From positions 1 to 50,200 of the forward strand of contig CANQEW010000015.1 in NCBI GenBank assembly GCA_947596085.1: a stretch of DNA of 50,200 bases. The letters are read 5' to 3'. This document shows positions 40,688 to 48,050 of the stretch, one piece after another. The stretch is from an uncultured Clostridia bacterium. GTDB taxonomy: Bacteria; Bacillota; Clostridia; Christensenellales; Aristaeellaceae. The notes beneath the pieces were generated by a model that saw nothing but the letters and a program-made list of their open reading frames with translations, was not told the origin of the DNA and searched no databases. How positions within the stretch are numbered: the stretch's first letter is position 1; each line of letters opens with the position of its first letter. The position numbers were made by a program, and so were the translations under genes.

Positions 40688-42899
40688 ACACAATAAGCGG
40701 CCTCGGCTGCCCTATCTTCTGCTCACCGCGCTCATATTCATCATCTGCGCCGCTTGCTTTCGCTGGCTGATTCAGTCCTCCGCGAAGATCACCCTGTCCT
40801 CCGGCGCGGAGCTGAACCGGATGTATCTCCGGGAGATGACCGCCCAGATCAACAGCCACTTCGAAACCGGACTCAACGCCCGGTTCTCCGCGCTGCACAC
40901 CATCGCGCGCAGCGTGAACGACGAGGATCTGGTGAACCAGGACGCGCTGGCCGCTTTCCTCAAGGAGGCGGAGGCGGACAACGGCTTCCAGTTCATGGCC
41001 TTTCTGGATGAGGACGGGCTCTACTACAGCACCGAGGGCGTGCGTCCCGCTGCGTCCCGGCTCAGCTTCCTTGCCGACCTGCTCCAGGGGGAGAGCAACC
41101 AGATCTCCTACAGCGAAGCGCTGCTCAACGAAAACATGATCGTCATGGGCGTCACCATCGACCCGGTCTCCTTCGGGGACAGGACCTTCGTGGCCATGCT
41201 CGCCGGATTGACCAACGAATCCTTCAGTTCCCGCCTGGCGCTGCAAAACCCCGAGGCCCAAACCTATGCCAGCATCGTCACCCAGGAGGGCAGCTTCATC
41301 ATTCACAACACCTTTAACGACGACCTCCCGGCGGGCACCAACATCCTCTCCAAGCTGGGCGCCTACGCGAACTTCAACGAAGGCTACTCTCTGGATCAGG
41401 TGCGCGTTGACTTCGCCGCCCGGTCCCCGGGCATGACCATCTTTCACACCGACAGCCACCTGCAATGCATGTACTACGCCCCGATCGAGGGGACCGACTG
41501 GCTCATGCTTCTGGAAATCCCCTATGAAGTGATCGACCAAATGGTGGCGGGACAGACCAGCCGCCTGAACAGGAACGCGTTGGTTGTGCTGGTGATTATC
41601 CTCGCATCCATTTCCATACTGTTCCTGGCCTACTATATCAACCTGCAGCAGCACACCCGCGCCCTGGTTCAGGCCAACGAAGCCGCCGTGGCCGCCCAGG
41701 AGCGGGCGGAAAACGCCAATCGGGCCAAGAGCGAATTTCTCAGCCGAATGAGCCACGAGATCCGCACCCCCATGAACGGCATCATCGGCATGAGCACCAT
41801 CGCCAGGCAAAATCTGGACGACCCGGCCAAGGTGGAGGACTGCCTGAAAAAGGTGTCCCTGTCTTCCAAGCATCTGCTGTCCCTCATCAACGACGTGCTG
41901 GATATGTCCAAGATCGAGAGCGGCAAGCTGGAAATGAAGTACGAGCCCTTCGACCTGCACCTCTTCCTGGAGACCATGGTCAGCGTGTATCGAATCCAGG
42001 CGGAATCCAAGGGGCTCCGCTTCGACGCCATTCTCACCGGGCGGGTGGACGAAACGCTGGTGGGCGACTCTCTGCGGCTGAACCAAATTCTCTCCAACCT
42101 GCTGTCCAACGCCATCAAGTTCACCCCCGAGGGCGGAAAGGTCAGCCTGCGCATCGCCGAAGCGGGGCGGGAGGAGGATCGCCTCTGGTTACTGTTTCAG
42201 GTGTCGGACACCGGCGTCGGCATCCGGAAGGAGAATTTTGACAAGGTTTTCGAGGCCTTTGAGCAGGAGAACTCCGGCGTGTCCCACAAGTTTGGCGGCA
42301 CCGGCTTGGGCCTGTCCATCGTAAAGCGGTTCACCGAGATGATGGGCGGCAGCGTGGAACTGGAGAGCGTCTTCGGGAAGGGAAGCACCTTCTCCGTTCG
42401 CATCCCCTTCTCCACGGTGGAAGGGGCCCGGGCCATCGTCTGGGAGGAGGATCCGGCGGCCTCCGATCTGACTTCTCCCGCAACGAAATACGATTTCGAA
42501 GGAAAGCGCATCCTCCTGGCGGAAGACAACGAACTCAACCGGGAGATTGCCGTGGAACTATTGGGAGAGGAGACGGGCGCGGAGATCGTGGAGGCGGAGG
42601 ACGGTCAGCGGGCGGTGGAGCTCTTCCAGCAATTCGAGCCGGGCCACTTCGACCTGATCCTCATGGACATTCAGATGCCGCGCATGGACGGCTACGCCGC
42701 CACCCGGGCCATCCGGGCCATGAACCGGCCGGACGCCAAGACCATTCCTATTCTGGCCATGACCGCCAACGCCTTCGCCGAAGACGCGGAAAAGAGCCGC
42801 CAGGCCGGCATGGATGCCCACATCCCCAAGCCCCTGGAGATCGCCACCGTGTACGCCACTTTGAGCGAGATTCTGACCCGAAAGAAGAGCGACCATTAA
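40680..42899 (+). CDS. Hybrid sensor histidine kinase with receiver domain
   Basis: Membrane kinase of 739 residues from a GTG start overlapping the lipoprotein gene. TM1 is about 10-27; a Cache-like extracellular domain spans about 33-290; TM2 about 299-320. A short coiled coil leads to HisKA with H359 in [15 protein letters not shown], then HATPase_c (N477 in [14 protein letters not shown] 510-514, GGTGLGL 539-545). The C-terminal receiver has E615-D616, phosphoacceptor D663 in [11 protein letters not shown], and K717 in IPKP. No HPt domain or output regulator is encoded beside it, so the phosphorelay partner lies elsewhere. Coupling with the fusion lipoprotein suggests that protein presents the ligand to the Cache-like domain. 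Confidence 0.93.
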   Translation: MTEHNKRPRLPYLLLTALIFIICAACFRWLIQSSAKITLSSGAELNRMYLREMTAQINSHFETGLNARFSALHTIARSVNDEDLVNQDALAAFLKEAEADNGFQFMAFLDEDGLYYSTEGVRPAASRLSFLADLLQGESNQISYSEALLNENMIVMGVTIDPVSFGDRTFVAMLAGLTNESFSSRLALQNPEAQTYASIVTQEGSFIIHNTFNDDLPAGTNILSKLGAYANFNEGYSLDQVRVDFAARSPGMTIFHTDSHLQCMYYAPIEGTDWLMLLEIPYEVIDQMVAGQTSRLNRNALVVLVIILASISILFLAYYINLQQHTRALVQANEAAVAAQERAENANRAKSEFLSRMSHEIRTPMNGIIGMSTIARQNLDDPAKVEDCLKKVSLSSKHLLSLINDVLDMSKIESGKLEMKYEPFDLHLFLETMVSVYRIQAESKGLRFDAILTGRVDETLVGDSLRLNQILSNLLSNAIKFTPEGGKVSLRIAEAGREEDRLWLLFQVSDTGVGIRKENFDKVFEAFEQENSGVSHKFGGTGLGLSIVKRFTEMMGGSVELESVFGKGSTFSVRIPFSTVEGARAIVWEEDPAASDLTSPATKYDFEGKRILLAEDNELNREIAVELLGEETGAEIVEAEDGQRAVELFQQFEPGHFDLILMDIQMPRMDGYAATRAIRAMNRPDAKTIPILAMTANAFAEDAEKSRQAGMDAHIPKPLEIATVYATLSEILTRKKSDH

Positions 42900-42956
42900 G
42901 AGAAAACTATGCCTGAGCAGCAGCTTGCATTCTGCCGCCCAAGCGACTCGACTTGA

Positions 42957-42988
42957 CGAATGAGTCCGTTATAAGGCGGACTCATTCG
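42957..42988. terminator. Hairpin after the kinase gene
   Basis: CGAATGAGTCCG (42957-42968) pairs with CGGACTCATTCG (42977-42988). No U-run follows on either strand. Confidence 0.6.
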
Positions 42989-43058
42989 CGCTTCGCAATA
43001 TAAAATCATCCAATGAATTTATAGTTCTACTGTTGCATGTCCAAATATCGACCAAAAT

Positions 43059-43115
43059 GAAGAAGCCACCTGTGCTGTCCAAACCCGGAGGGTTCAGATA
43101 TTGCAGGTGGTTTCA
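43059..43115 (-). terminator. Branched terminator of tRNA-Arg
   Basis: On the minus strand GAAACCACCTG, three bases after the tRNA, pairs with CAGGTGGCTTC about 46 bases later, enclosing a second hairpin AACCC-TCC-GGGTT. TTCATTTT follows. The outer stem contains one mismatch or wobble. Confidence 0.6.
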
Positions 43116-43117
43116 TA

Positions 43118-43194
43118 TGGCGGACCTTGAGGGATTCGAACCCCCGACCTTCTGGTCCGTAGCCAGACGCTCTATCCAGCTGAGCTAAAGGACC
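43118..43194 (-). tRNA. tRNA-Arg (ACG)
   Basis: tRNA of 77 bases with encoded CCA. The D arm AGCTCAGCTGGATAGAGC, anticodon loop CTACGGA on a TCTGG/CCAGA stem (anticodon ACG, read as ICG), and T arm CGGGGGTTCGAATCCCTCA-like are normal; discriminator G. The acceptor GGTCCTT meets AAGGTCC, which leaves a U3-U70 mismatch; a full match would need AAGGACC. Confidence 0.92.
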
Positions 43195-43219
43195 TTTTCG
43201 TTCCCTTGAGAACAAAATT

Positions 43220-43248
43220 ATGATACTGCGTTTTCAGGGATTTGTCAA
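43220..43248 (-). promoter_or_regulatory. tRNA-Arg promoter
   Basis: TTGACA (43243-43248), 17 bases, TATCAT (43220-43225) on the minus strand. Confidence 0.75.
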
Positions 43249-43612
43249 GACCACGATTGTTAAGAAAATGGATGCGATTATGCGATCTATCCATATGCAC
43301 ACACATCTCCCTGCAATTTTCAATGTCCTTTTGCACATAAAATGCACGCGTCTTTCGTTTGAAAATGATCGGAACAGCCGATCATTCCGGAAGATTCCGG
43401 AATTCGAGATCGCAAATCGAAAGTCGCACGGTTTACTGCTCCTGGAGCAAACCGAATTTGCACATAATCCGGTAGAGCGATTCCGTGCGGCAGAATGCGA
43501 TGACTGGCAGGCTGCCGTCGCCAAGGGAGGATTAGACCGGCGTTTCACGTGATCGGGAAAAGCAAATCATGGGCATGAAAGATGCACTCATCCATATGAT
43601 CGCTTGCAAACG
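43249..43612. other. Intergenic region with GTGCA-like repeats, no gene
   Basis: About 360 AT-richer bases. Short frames on both strands show no family resemblance or usable start. It holds TGCAC-ATAAAA-TGCAC (43332-43347), another TTTGCAC near 43457, and a hairpin GATCGG/CCGATC near 43368-43384. The TGCAC words resemble the operators at 6030-6258. Confidence 0.45.
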
Positions 43613-43641
43613 TTGACGCTTCGCCTTGGAGATGTTATAAT
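43613..43641 (+). promoter_or_regulatory. Promoter of the glycoside hydrolase gene
   Basis: TTGACG (43613-43618), 17 bases, TATAAT (43636-43641). Confidence 0.75.
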
Positions 43642-43704
43642 TCTGCGCGAAGTGCACCGCATCGCGATGACAACAGAAGATGAGGCGCCGAAGGAGTGGG
43701 AAAT

Positions 43705-45234
43705 TTGAATTCGGTCGAGAGATGGGGACTGTTTGAGGTGCGCGTCGAAGGCGCGCGGGACGGAAATCCGTTCCTGGAGCGCACGATTACCGCCACCTTC
43801 GAGGGCGCGCAGGAGCGCGTGACAGCGGACGGATTCTATGACGGCGACGGCACATACGCGGTGCGGTTCATGCCCTCCTTTGAGGGGGAGTATCGCTACC
43901 GTCTGGACGGAAACTTCGGCGGCGGCACGCGGGAGGAAAGCTTCTACGTTCTGCCCGCTTCGGCGGACAACCACGGCCCGGTGCGCGTGGCGGGCCAATA
44001 TCACTTCGCCTACGCGGACGGCACGCCCTACTACCCTGTGGGCACCACTTGTTATGTATGGAATCTGCAGTCGGACGAGCGCATCGCCGAAACGCTTGCT
44101 CAACTCCGAAAGACCGCGTTCAACAAGCTGCGCTTCTGTGTATTTCCGAAGCACTACGACTACAACCTCGGGGAACCGCGCTCCTATCCCTATGTGGGAA
44201 CTCCCATGGATTCCCGCGCGCTCACCAGCGAAAACTTCCAGGAGTACACATTCAGGGCCAAGGGCAACCGCTTCGACTACACTCGCTTCAACCCGGAGCA
44301 CTTCCGCCACATCGAGCGCTGCATCCTCGCGCTGCAGGCATTGGGCATCGAGGCGGACCTCATCGCTATGCACCCCTATGACCGTTGGGGCTTCTGTACG
44401 ATGACACCTGAGCAGGACGACCTCTACTGGCGCTACATCATCGCGCGCTTCGCCGCCTACCGCAACGTCTGGTGGGCGCTTGCCAACGAGTATGATCTGT
44501 TCCCCACCAAGACGACCGCCGACTGGGAGCGCTTCGCGAACATCCTCTGCGAGCGCGACCCGTATCGCCATCTGCGCTCAATTCACAACTGCCGCCCCTT
44601 CTACGACCACAGCCGGCCGTGGATCACCCACTGCAGCATACAGCGGCAGGATCTGTACAAGTCGGGCGAACTGGTGAATGAATGGCGCGAACGCTACCGC
44701 AAGCCGGTGGTGCTGGACGAGATCGCCTACGAGGGCAACATCCAGCACGGCTGGGGAAACATCAGCCCCGAGGAGCTGATTCGCCGCTCCTGGGAATGCG
44801 CCTGCCGCGGCGGCTATCCCGGCCATGGCGAGACCTATCTCTGTCCGGAAAATGTGCTCTGGTGGTCCCACGGCGGCATGCTGCGCGGCGAGAGCTGGAA
44901 GCGCTACGCGCTGCTGCTCGACGTTCTCAAACAGACGCCCGGCTGGGGATTGACGCTCTGGGAGCAGTGCGCGTGGGACGAGGTCTGCGGCGTGCCGGAG
45001 TGCGAATCCACGCGCCCGAACAAGAGTTACTATCTCTTCTACTACAGCTTCATGCGCCCGTCCTTTCGGGACTTCCACTTCGATGATGACGATGATGACA
45101 GCCGCTTCTCGGTGCGGGTGATCGACACCTGGGAAATGACGATGGAGGAGCGAGGCATCTTCACGGGCCGCTTCCGCGTGGAACTGCCCGGAAAGCCCTA
45201 CATGGCCGTGCAGATCCGCAGGCTGAAAGATTGA
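43705..45234 (+). CDS. DUF5060-containing glycoside hydrolase (clan GH-A-like barrel)
   Basis: Cytoplasmic protein of 509 residues. An N-terminal Ig-like DUF5060 domain (about 1-88: E-WGLFEV, DGDGTYAVRFMPSFEGEYRY) precedes a TIM-barrel enzyme. Two glutamates stand at the expected catalytic strands: E262 in WWALANEYD and E339 in VVLDEIAYEG. A C-terminal beta domain, resembling DUF5605, follows from about 425. There is no signal peptide, so it should act on imported oligosaccharides. I take TTG at 43705 as start: AGGAG lies eight bases before it, while GTG at 43696 overlaps that site. The substrate is unknown and no transporter is adjacent. Confidence 0.85.
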   Translation: MNSVERWGLFEVRVEGARDGNPFLERTITATFEGAQERVTADGFYDGDGTYAVRFMPSFEGEYRYRLDGNFGGGTREESFYVLPASADNHGPVRVAGQYHFAYADGTPYYPVGTTCYVWNLQSDERIAETLAQLRKTAFNKLRFCVFPKHYDYNLGEPRSYPYVGTPMDSRALTSENFQEYTFRAKGNRFDYTRFNPEHFRHIERCILALQALGIEADLIAMHPYDRWGFCTMTPEQDDLYWRYIIARFAAYRNVWWALANEYDLFPTKTTADWERFANILCERDPYRHLRSIHNCRPFYDHSRPWITHCSIQRQDLYKSGELVNEWRERYRKPVVLDEIAYEGNIQHGWGNISPEELIRRSWECACRGGYPGHGETYLCPENVLWWSHGGMLRGESWKRYALLLDVLKQTPGWGLTLWEQCAWDEVCGVPECESTRPNKSYYLFYYSFMRPSFRDFHFDDDDDDSRFSVRVIDTWEMTMEERGIFTGRFRVELPGKPYMAVQIRRLKD

Positions 45235-45256
45235 GAATCCCGCGGCGTTCGAAAGC

Positions 45257-45286
45257 ATGCGCGCCGGCAGATTTGCCGGCGCGCAT
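45257..45286 (+). terminator. Hairpin after the glycoside hydrolase gene
   Basis: A perfect 13-bp stem (45257-45269 with 45274-45286) closed by GATT, no U-run. It lies between convergent genes. Confidence 0.6.
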
Positions 45287-45310
45287 AGGGACTGTCGGAG
45301 CATCCGCCGA

Positions 45311-45526
45311 TTACGGATTTTCGCGCGCCCCCTTGCCGCTATTTTTTCCTGATTCTTCCATGCGGTGCCTGCCGCAGTGCGCGCAGTCGCCGTTGCATCC
45401 GCCGCAGCTTCCTCCGCAACCACTTCCGCCGGAGCACCCGCAGCCCCGGTGGCGGATCACGTAGATCAGCGCGACCGCCGCCCACGCGGCAATCGCGCCC
45501 AGCACGATCCAGGAAGCCAGATTCAT
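45311..45526 (-). CDS. FeoB-associated Cys-rich membrane protein
   Basis: Protein of 71 residues with one N-terminal membrane segment (about 4-24), then a Cys/Gly cluster (CGCSGGSGCGGSCGG, continuing C-GDCAHC) with nine cysteines, and a polar tail. It follows feoB by nine bases on the same strand, as FeoB-associated small proteins usually do. A role in ferrous iron handling at the FeoB channel, or in its assembly, is the family expectation; the mechanism is unknown. The cytoplasmic side of the cluster is likely but not certain. Confidence 0.88.
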   Translation of the reverse strand: MNLASWIVLGAIAAWAAVALIYVIRHRGCGCSGGSGCGGSCGGCNGDCAHCGRHRMEESGKNSGKGARENP

Positions 45527-45535
45527 CCTCTCACC

Positions 45536-47899
45536 TCACATCAGCCCCAGCCCGCGCAGCAACAGCGCCGCAACGAAGCTCGCCGCCCAGGCGATGGCGC
45601 ACTGGCTGACCACCAGCGCCGCCGACCAGCCCCGGCCCAGCTCCCGGCGCACCGCCGCCACCGCCGCCACACAGGGCGTGTACAGCAGCGAAAAGATCAG
45701 GAATACCAGCGCCGTGCCCTGGTTGAACAGCGCGGCGAGGCTCGCGGTGCTGCCGCCCAGCAGCACCTGGAAGGTGCTCACCACGCTCTCCTTGGCGGTG
45801 AAGCCGGTGATCAGCGCCGTGGAGACGCGCCAGTCGCCCAGCCCCAGCGGCTTGAACAGCGGCGCGATCCAGCCGCCGATCAGCGCGAGCAGGCTGTCGG
45901 CGGAGTCGGTCACCACGTTGAGCCGCGTGTCGAAGGTTTGCAAAAACCAGATGACCACCGTCGCCAGGAAGATCACCGTAAACGCCTTCGTGGCGAAGTC
46001 CTTCGCCTTCTCGCCGATCAGCTGAAGCACGTTGCGCGGCGTGGGCATGCGATAGTTGGGCAGCTCCATCACGAACGGCACAGGTTCGCCCTTGAACGCC
46101 GTGCGCTTGAGCGCCAGCGCGTACAGTATGCCCACCAAAATGCCGCCGAAGTACAGCCCCAGCATCACCAGCGCGCCGTTCTTGGGAAAGAACGCCGCCG
46201 TGAACAGCGCGTAGATCGGAAGCTTCGCCGAGCAGCTCATGAACGGCGTAAGCAGTATCGTCATGCGCCGGTCGCGGTCGGAGGGCAGCGTGCGTGTGGC
46301 CATGATCGCGGGGACCGAGCAGCCGAAGCCGATCAGCATCGCCACCACGCTGCGCCCGGAGAGGCCGATTCGGCGCAGCAGCTTGTCCATCACGAACGCC
46401 ACGCGCGCCATGTAACCGCTGTCCTCCAATAGCGACAGGAAGAAGAACAGCACCACGATGATGGGCAGGAAGCTCAATACGCTCCCCACGCCCGCGAACA
46501 CGCCGTCGATCACCAGGGAGTGCACCACGGGGTTGATGCCATAGGCCGTCAGTCCCGCGTCCACGACATTCGTCAGCGCGTCGATGCCCATCGAAAGCAG
46601 GTCGGAAAGCCACGTGCCGATCAAGCCAAAGGTCAGGTAGAACACCAGCGCCATGATCGCCACGAACGCCGGAATCGCCGTCCAGCGGCCGGTGAGGATC
46701 TCGTCGATGCGCTTGCTGCGCAGGCGCTCCCGGCTCTCGCTGGGATGCACGACGGTCTGCGCGCACAATTCCTCGATGAAGCGGAAGCGCATGTCCGCCA
46801 GCGCCGCCATGCGGTCCTGGCCGCACTCCCCCTCCATCTGCGCCACGATGTGCTCCAGCGTCTCGACTTCGTTTTGGTCGAGATTCATCTCCTTGAGGAT
46901 CAGCTCGTCGCCCTCGATCAGTTTCGTCGCGGCGAAGCGCGCGGGCACGCGGCCGCGCCGGGCGTGGTCGTCGATCAGGTGGGTCACGGCGTGGATGCAG
47001 CGGTGCACCGCGCCCTGCTCGTCGCCATCGTCGGCGCAGAAGTCCATGCGCCCGGGCCGCTGGCCGTAGCGCACCACGTGCATGGCGTGCTCCACCAGCT
47101 CGTCGATTCCCTCGTTCTTCGCCGCCGAGATCGGCACCACCGGCACGCCCAGCGCCTGCTCCAGGAGGTTGACGTTGATCGCGCCGCCGTTGACGCGCAC
47201 CTCGTCCATCATGTTCAGCGCCAGCACCATCGGTATGTTCAGCTCGATCAGCTGGATCGTCAGGTACAGGTTGCGCTCGATGTTGGTCGCGTCGATGATG
47301 TTGATGATACCGTCGGGCTTTTCGCCGAGCAGGAACTCGCGAGTCACGATCTCTTCGCTGGTGTAGGGCGAGAGCGAATAGATGCCCGGCAGGTCGGTCA
47401 CGCTGGCCTCCGGATGGCTGCGGATCGCGCCGTCCTTGCGGTCCACCGTCACGCCCGGGAAGTTGCCCACGTGCTGGTTCGCGCCGGTGAGCTGGTTAAA
47501 CAGCGTGGTCTTGCCGCAGTTCTGGTTGCCCGCCAGCGCGAAGCGCACCGGCCGCCCGGCGGGAATCGCCTCCTGCTGCGCGCGGGAGTGCACCTTCAGC
47601 CCCGCCTCACCCACGCCGGGGTGCGGCACGATCTCCAGCCGCGCGCTGCGGCGCTTCACGTCGTGCGCTTCGTGAATGTCGCGCAGCTCGATGCGCGCCG
47701 CGTCGGCCTTTCGCAGCGTCAGCTCATAGCCGCGCGTGCGAATCTCCAGCGGATCGCCCAGCGGCGCGGCCTTGATCATCGTGACTTCGGTGCCCGGGGT
47801 CAATCCCATATCCAAAATATGCTTGCGGAGCGCGACCTCGTCACACTCCACGCTATGTATGATCGCGTCCTTGCCGGGTTGAAGCTTGTCCAGCGTCAC
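45536..47899 (-). CDS. feoB: FeoA-FeoB fusion, ferrous iron transporter
   Basis: Fe(II) uptake protein of 787 residues. Residues 1 to about 72 are an SH3-like FeoA domain fused to FeoB. The G domain has G1 GNQNCGKTT (124-132; Gln where Pro is common), G3 DLPGIYS and G4 LNMMD, followed by the helical GDI-like region. The membrane part carries the two Gate motifs (SGYMARVAF-MD, GFGCSVPAIMATR; later TGFTAKESVVST). The start is GTG at 47899, six bases after GGGAGGG. The open frame upstream covers the promoter. No Fur box was recognised, though iron control is expected. Confidence 0.93.
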   Translation of the reverse strand: MTLDKLQPGKDAIIHSVECDEVALRKHILDMGLTPGTEVTMIKAAPLGDPLEIRTRGYELTLRKADAARIELRDIHEAHDVKRRSARLEIVPHPGVGEAGLKVHSRAQQEAIPAGRPVRFALAGNQNCGKTTLFNQLTGANQHVGNFPGVTVDRKDGAIRSHPEASVTDLPGIYSLSPYTSEEIVTREFLLGEKPDGIINIIDATNIERNLYLTIQLIELNIPMVLALNMMDEVRVNGGAINVNLLEQALGVPVVPISAAKNEGIDELVEHAMHVVRYGQRPGRMDFCADDGDEQGAVHRCIHAVTHLIDDHARRGRVPARFAATKLIEGDELILKEMNLDQNEVETLEHIVAQMEGECGQDRMAALADMRFRFIEELCAQTVVHPSESRERLRSKRIDEILTGRWTAIPAFVAIMALVFYLTFGLIGTWLSDLLSMGIDALTNVVDAGLTAYGINPVVHSLVIDGVFAGVGSVLSFLPIIVVLFFFLSLLEDSGYMARVAFVMDKLLRRIGLSGRSVVAMLIGFGCSVPAIMATRTLPSDRDRRMTILLTPFMSCSAKLPIYALFTAAFFPKNGALVMLGLYFGGILVGILYALALKRTAFKGEPVPFVMELPNYRMPTPRNVLQLIGEKAKDFATKAFTVIFLATVVIWFLQTFDTRLNVVTDSADSLLALIGGWIAPLFKPLGLGDWRVSTALITGFTAKESVVSTFQVLLGGSTASLAALFNQGTALVFLIFSLLYTPCVAAVAAVRRELGRGWSAALVVSQCAIAWAASFVAALLLRGLGLM

Positions 47900-47941
47900 G
47901 CGCGTCCCTCCCTCTCTCTTTTCAAAGCCCATCCGCATTAT

Positions 47942-47970
47942 AGTATAGTCCAAAACGCGCCGGCGTTCAA
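47942..47970 (-). promoter_or_regulatory. feo operon promoter
   Basis: TTGAAC (47965-47970), 17 bases, TATACT (47942-47947) on the minus strand; a second TATAAT lies just after it. Confidence 0.6.
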
Positions 47971-47979
47971 TGACTTTTC

Positions 47980-48008
47980 TTGATTTTCACCCGATGCTGT
48001 GCTATTCT
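47980..48008 (+). promoter_or_regulatory. rnr promoter
   Basis: TTGATT (47980-47985), 17 bases, TATTCT (48003-48008). Confidence 0.55.
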
Positions 48009-48050
48009 TGACAAAAGGGCGAATACTAGACGCGAAACGGAGGGAGCGGC

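Noticed and set aside
43220-43552. 110-codon frame upstream of the glycoside hydrolase
   Set aside because: It begins in the tRNA-Arg promoter, has no ribosome site, and its translation matches no family.
45531-46826. Second minus-strand open frame inside feoB
   Set aside because: Same strand but another frame of a clear FeoB; Arg/Gly/Ala-rich with no motifs.
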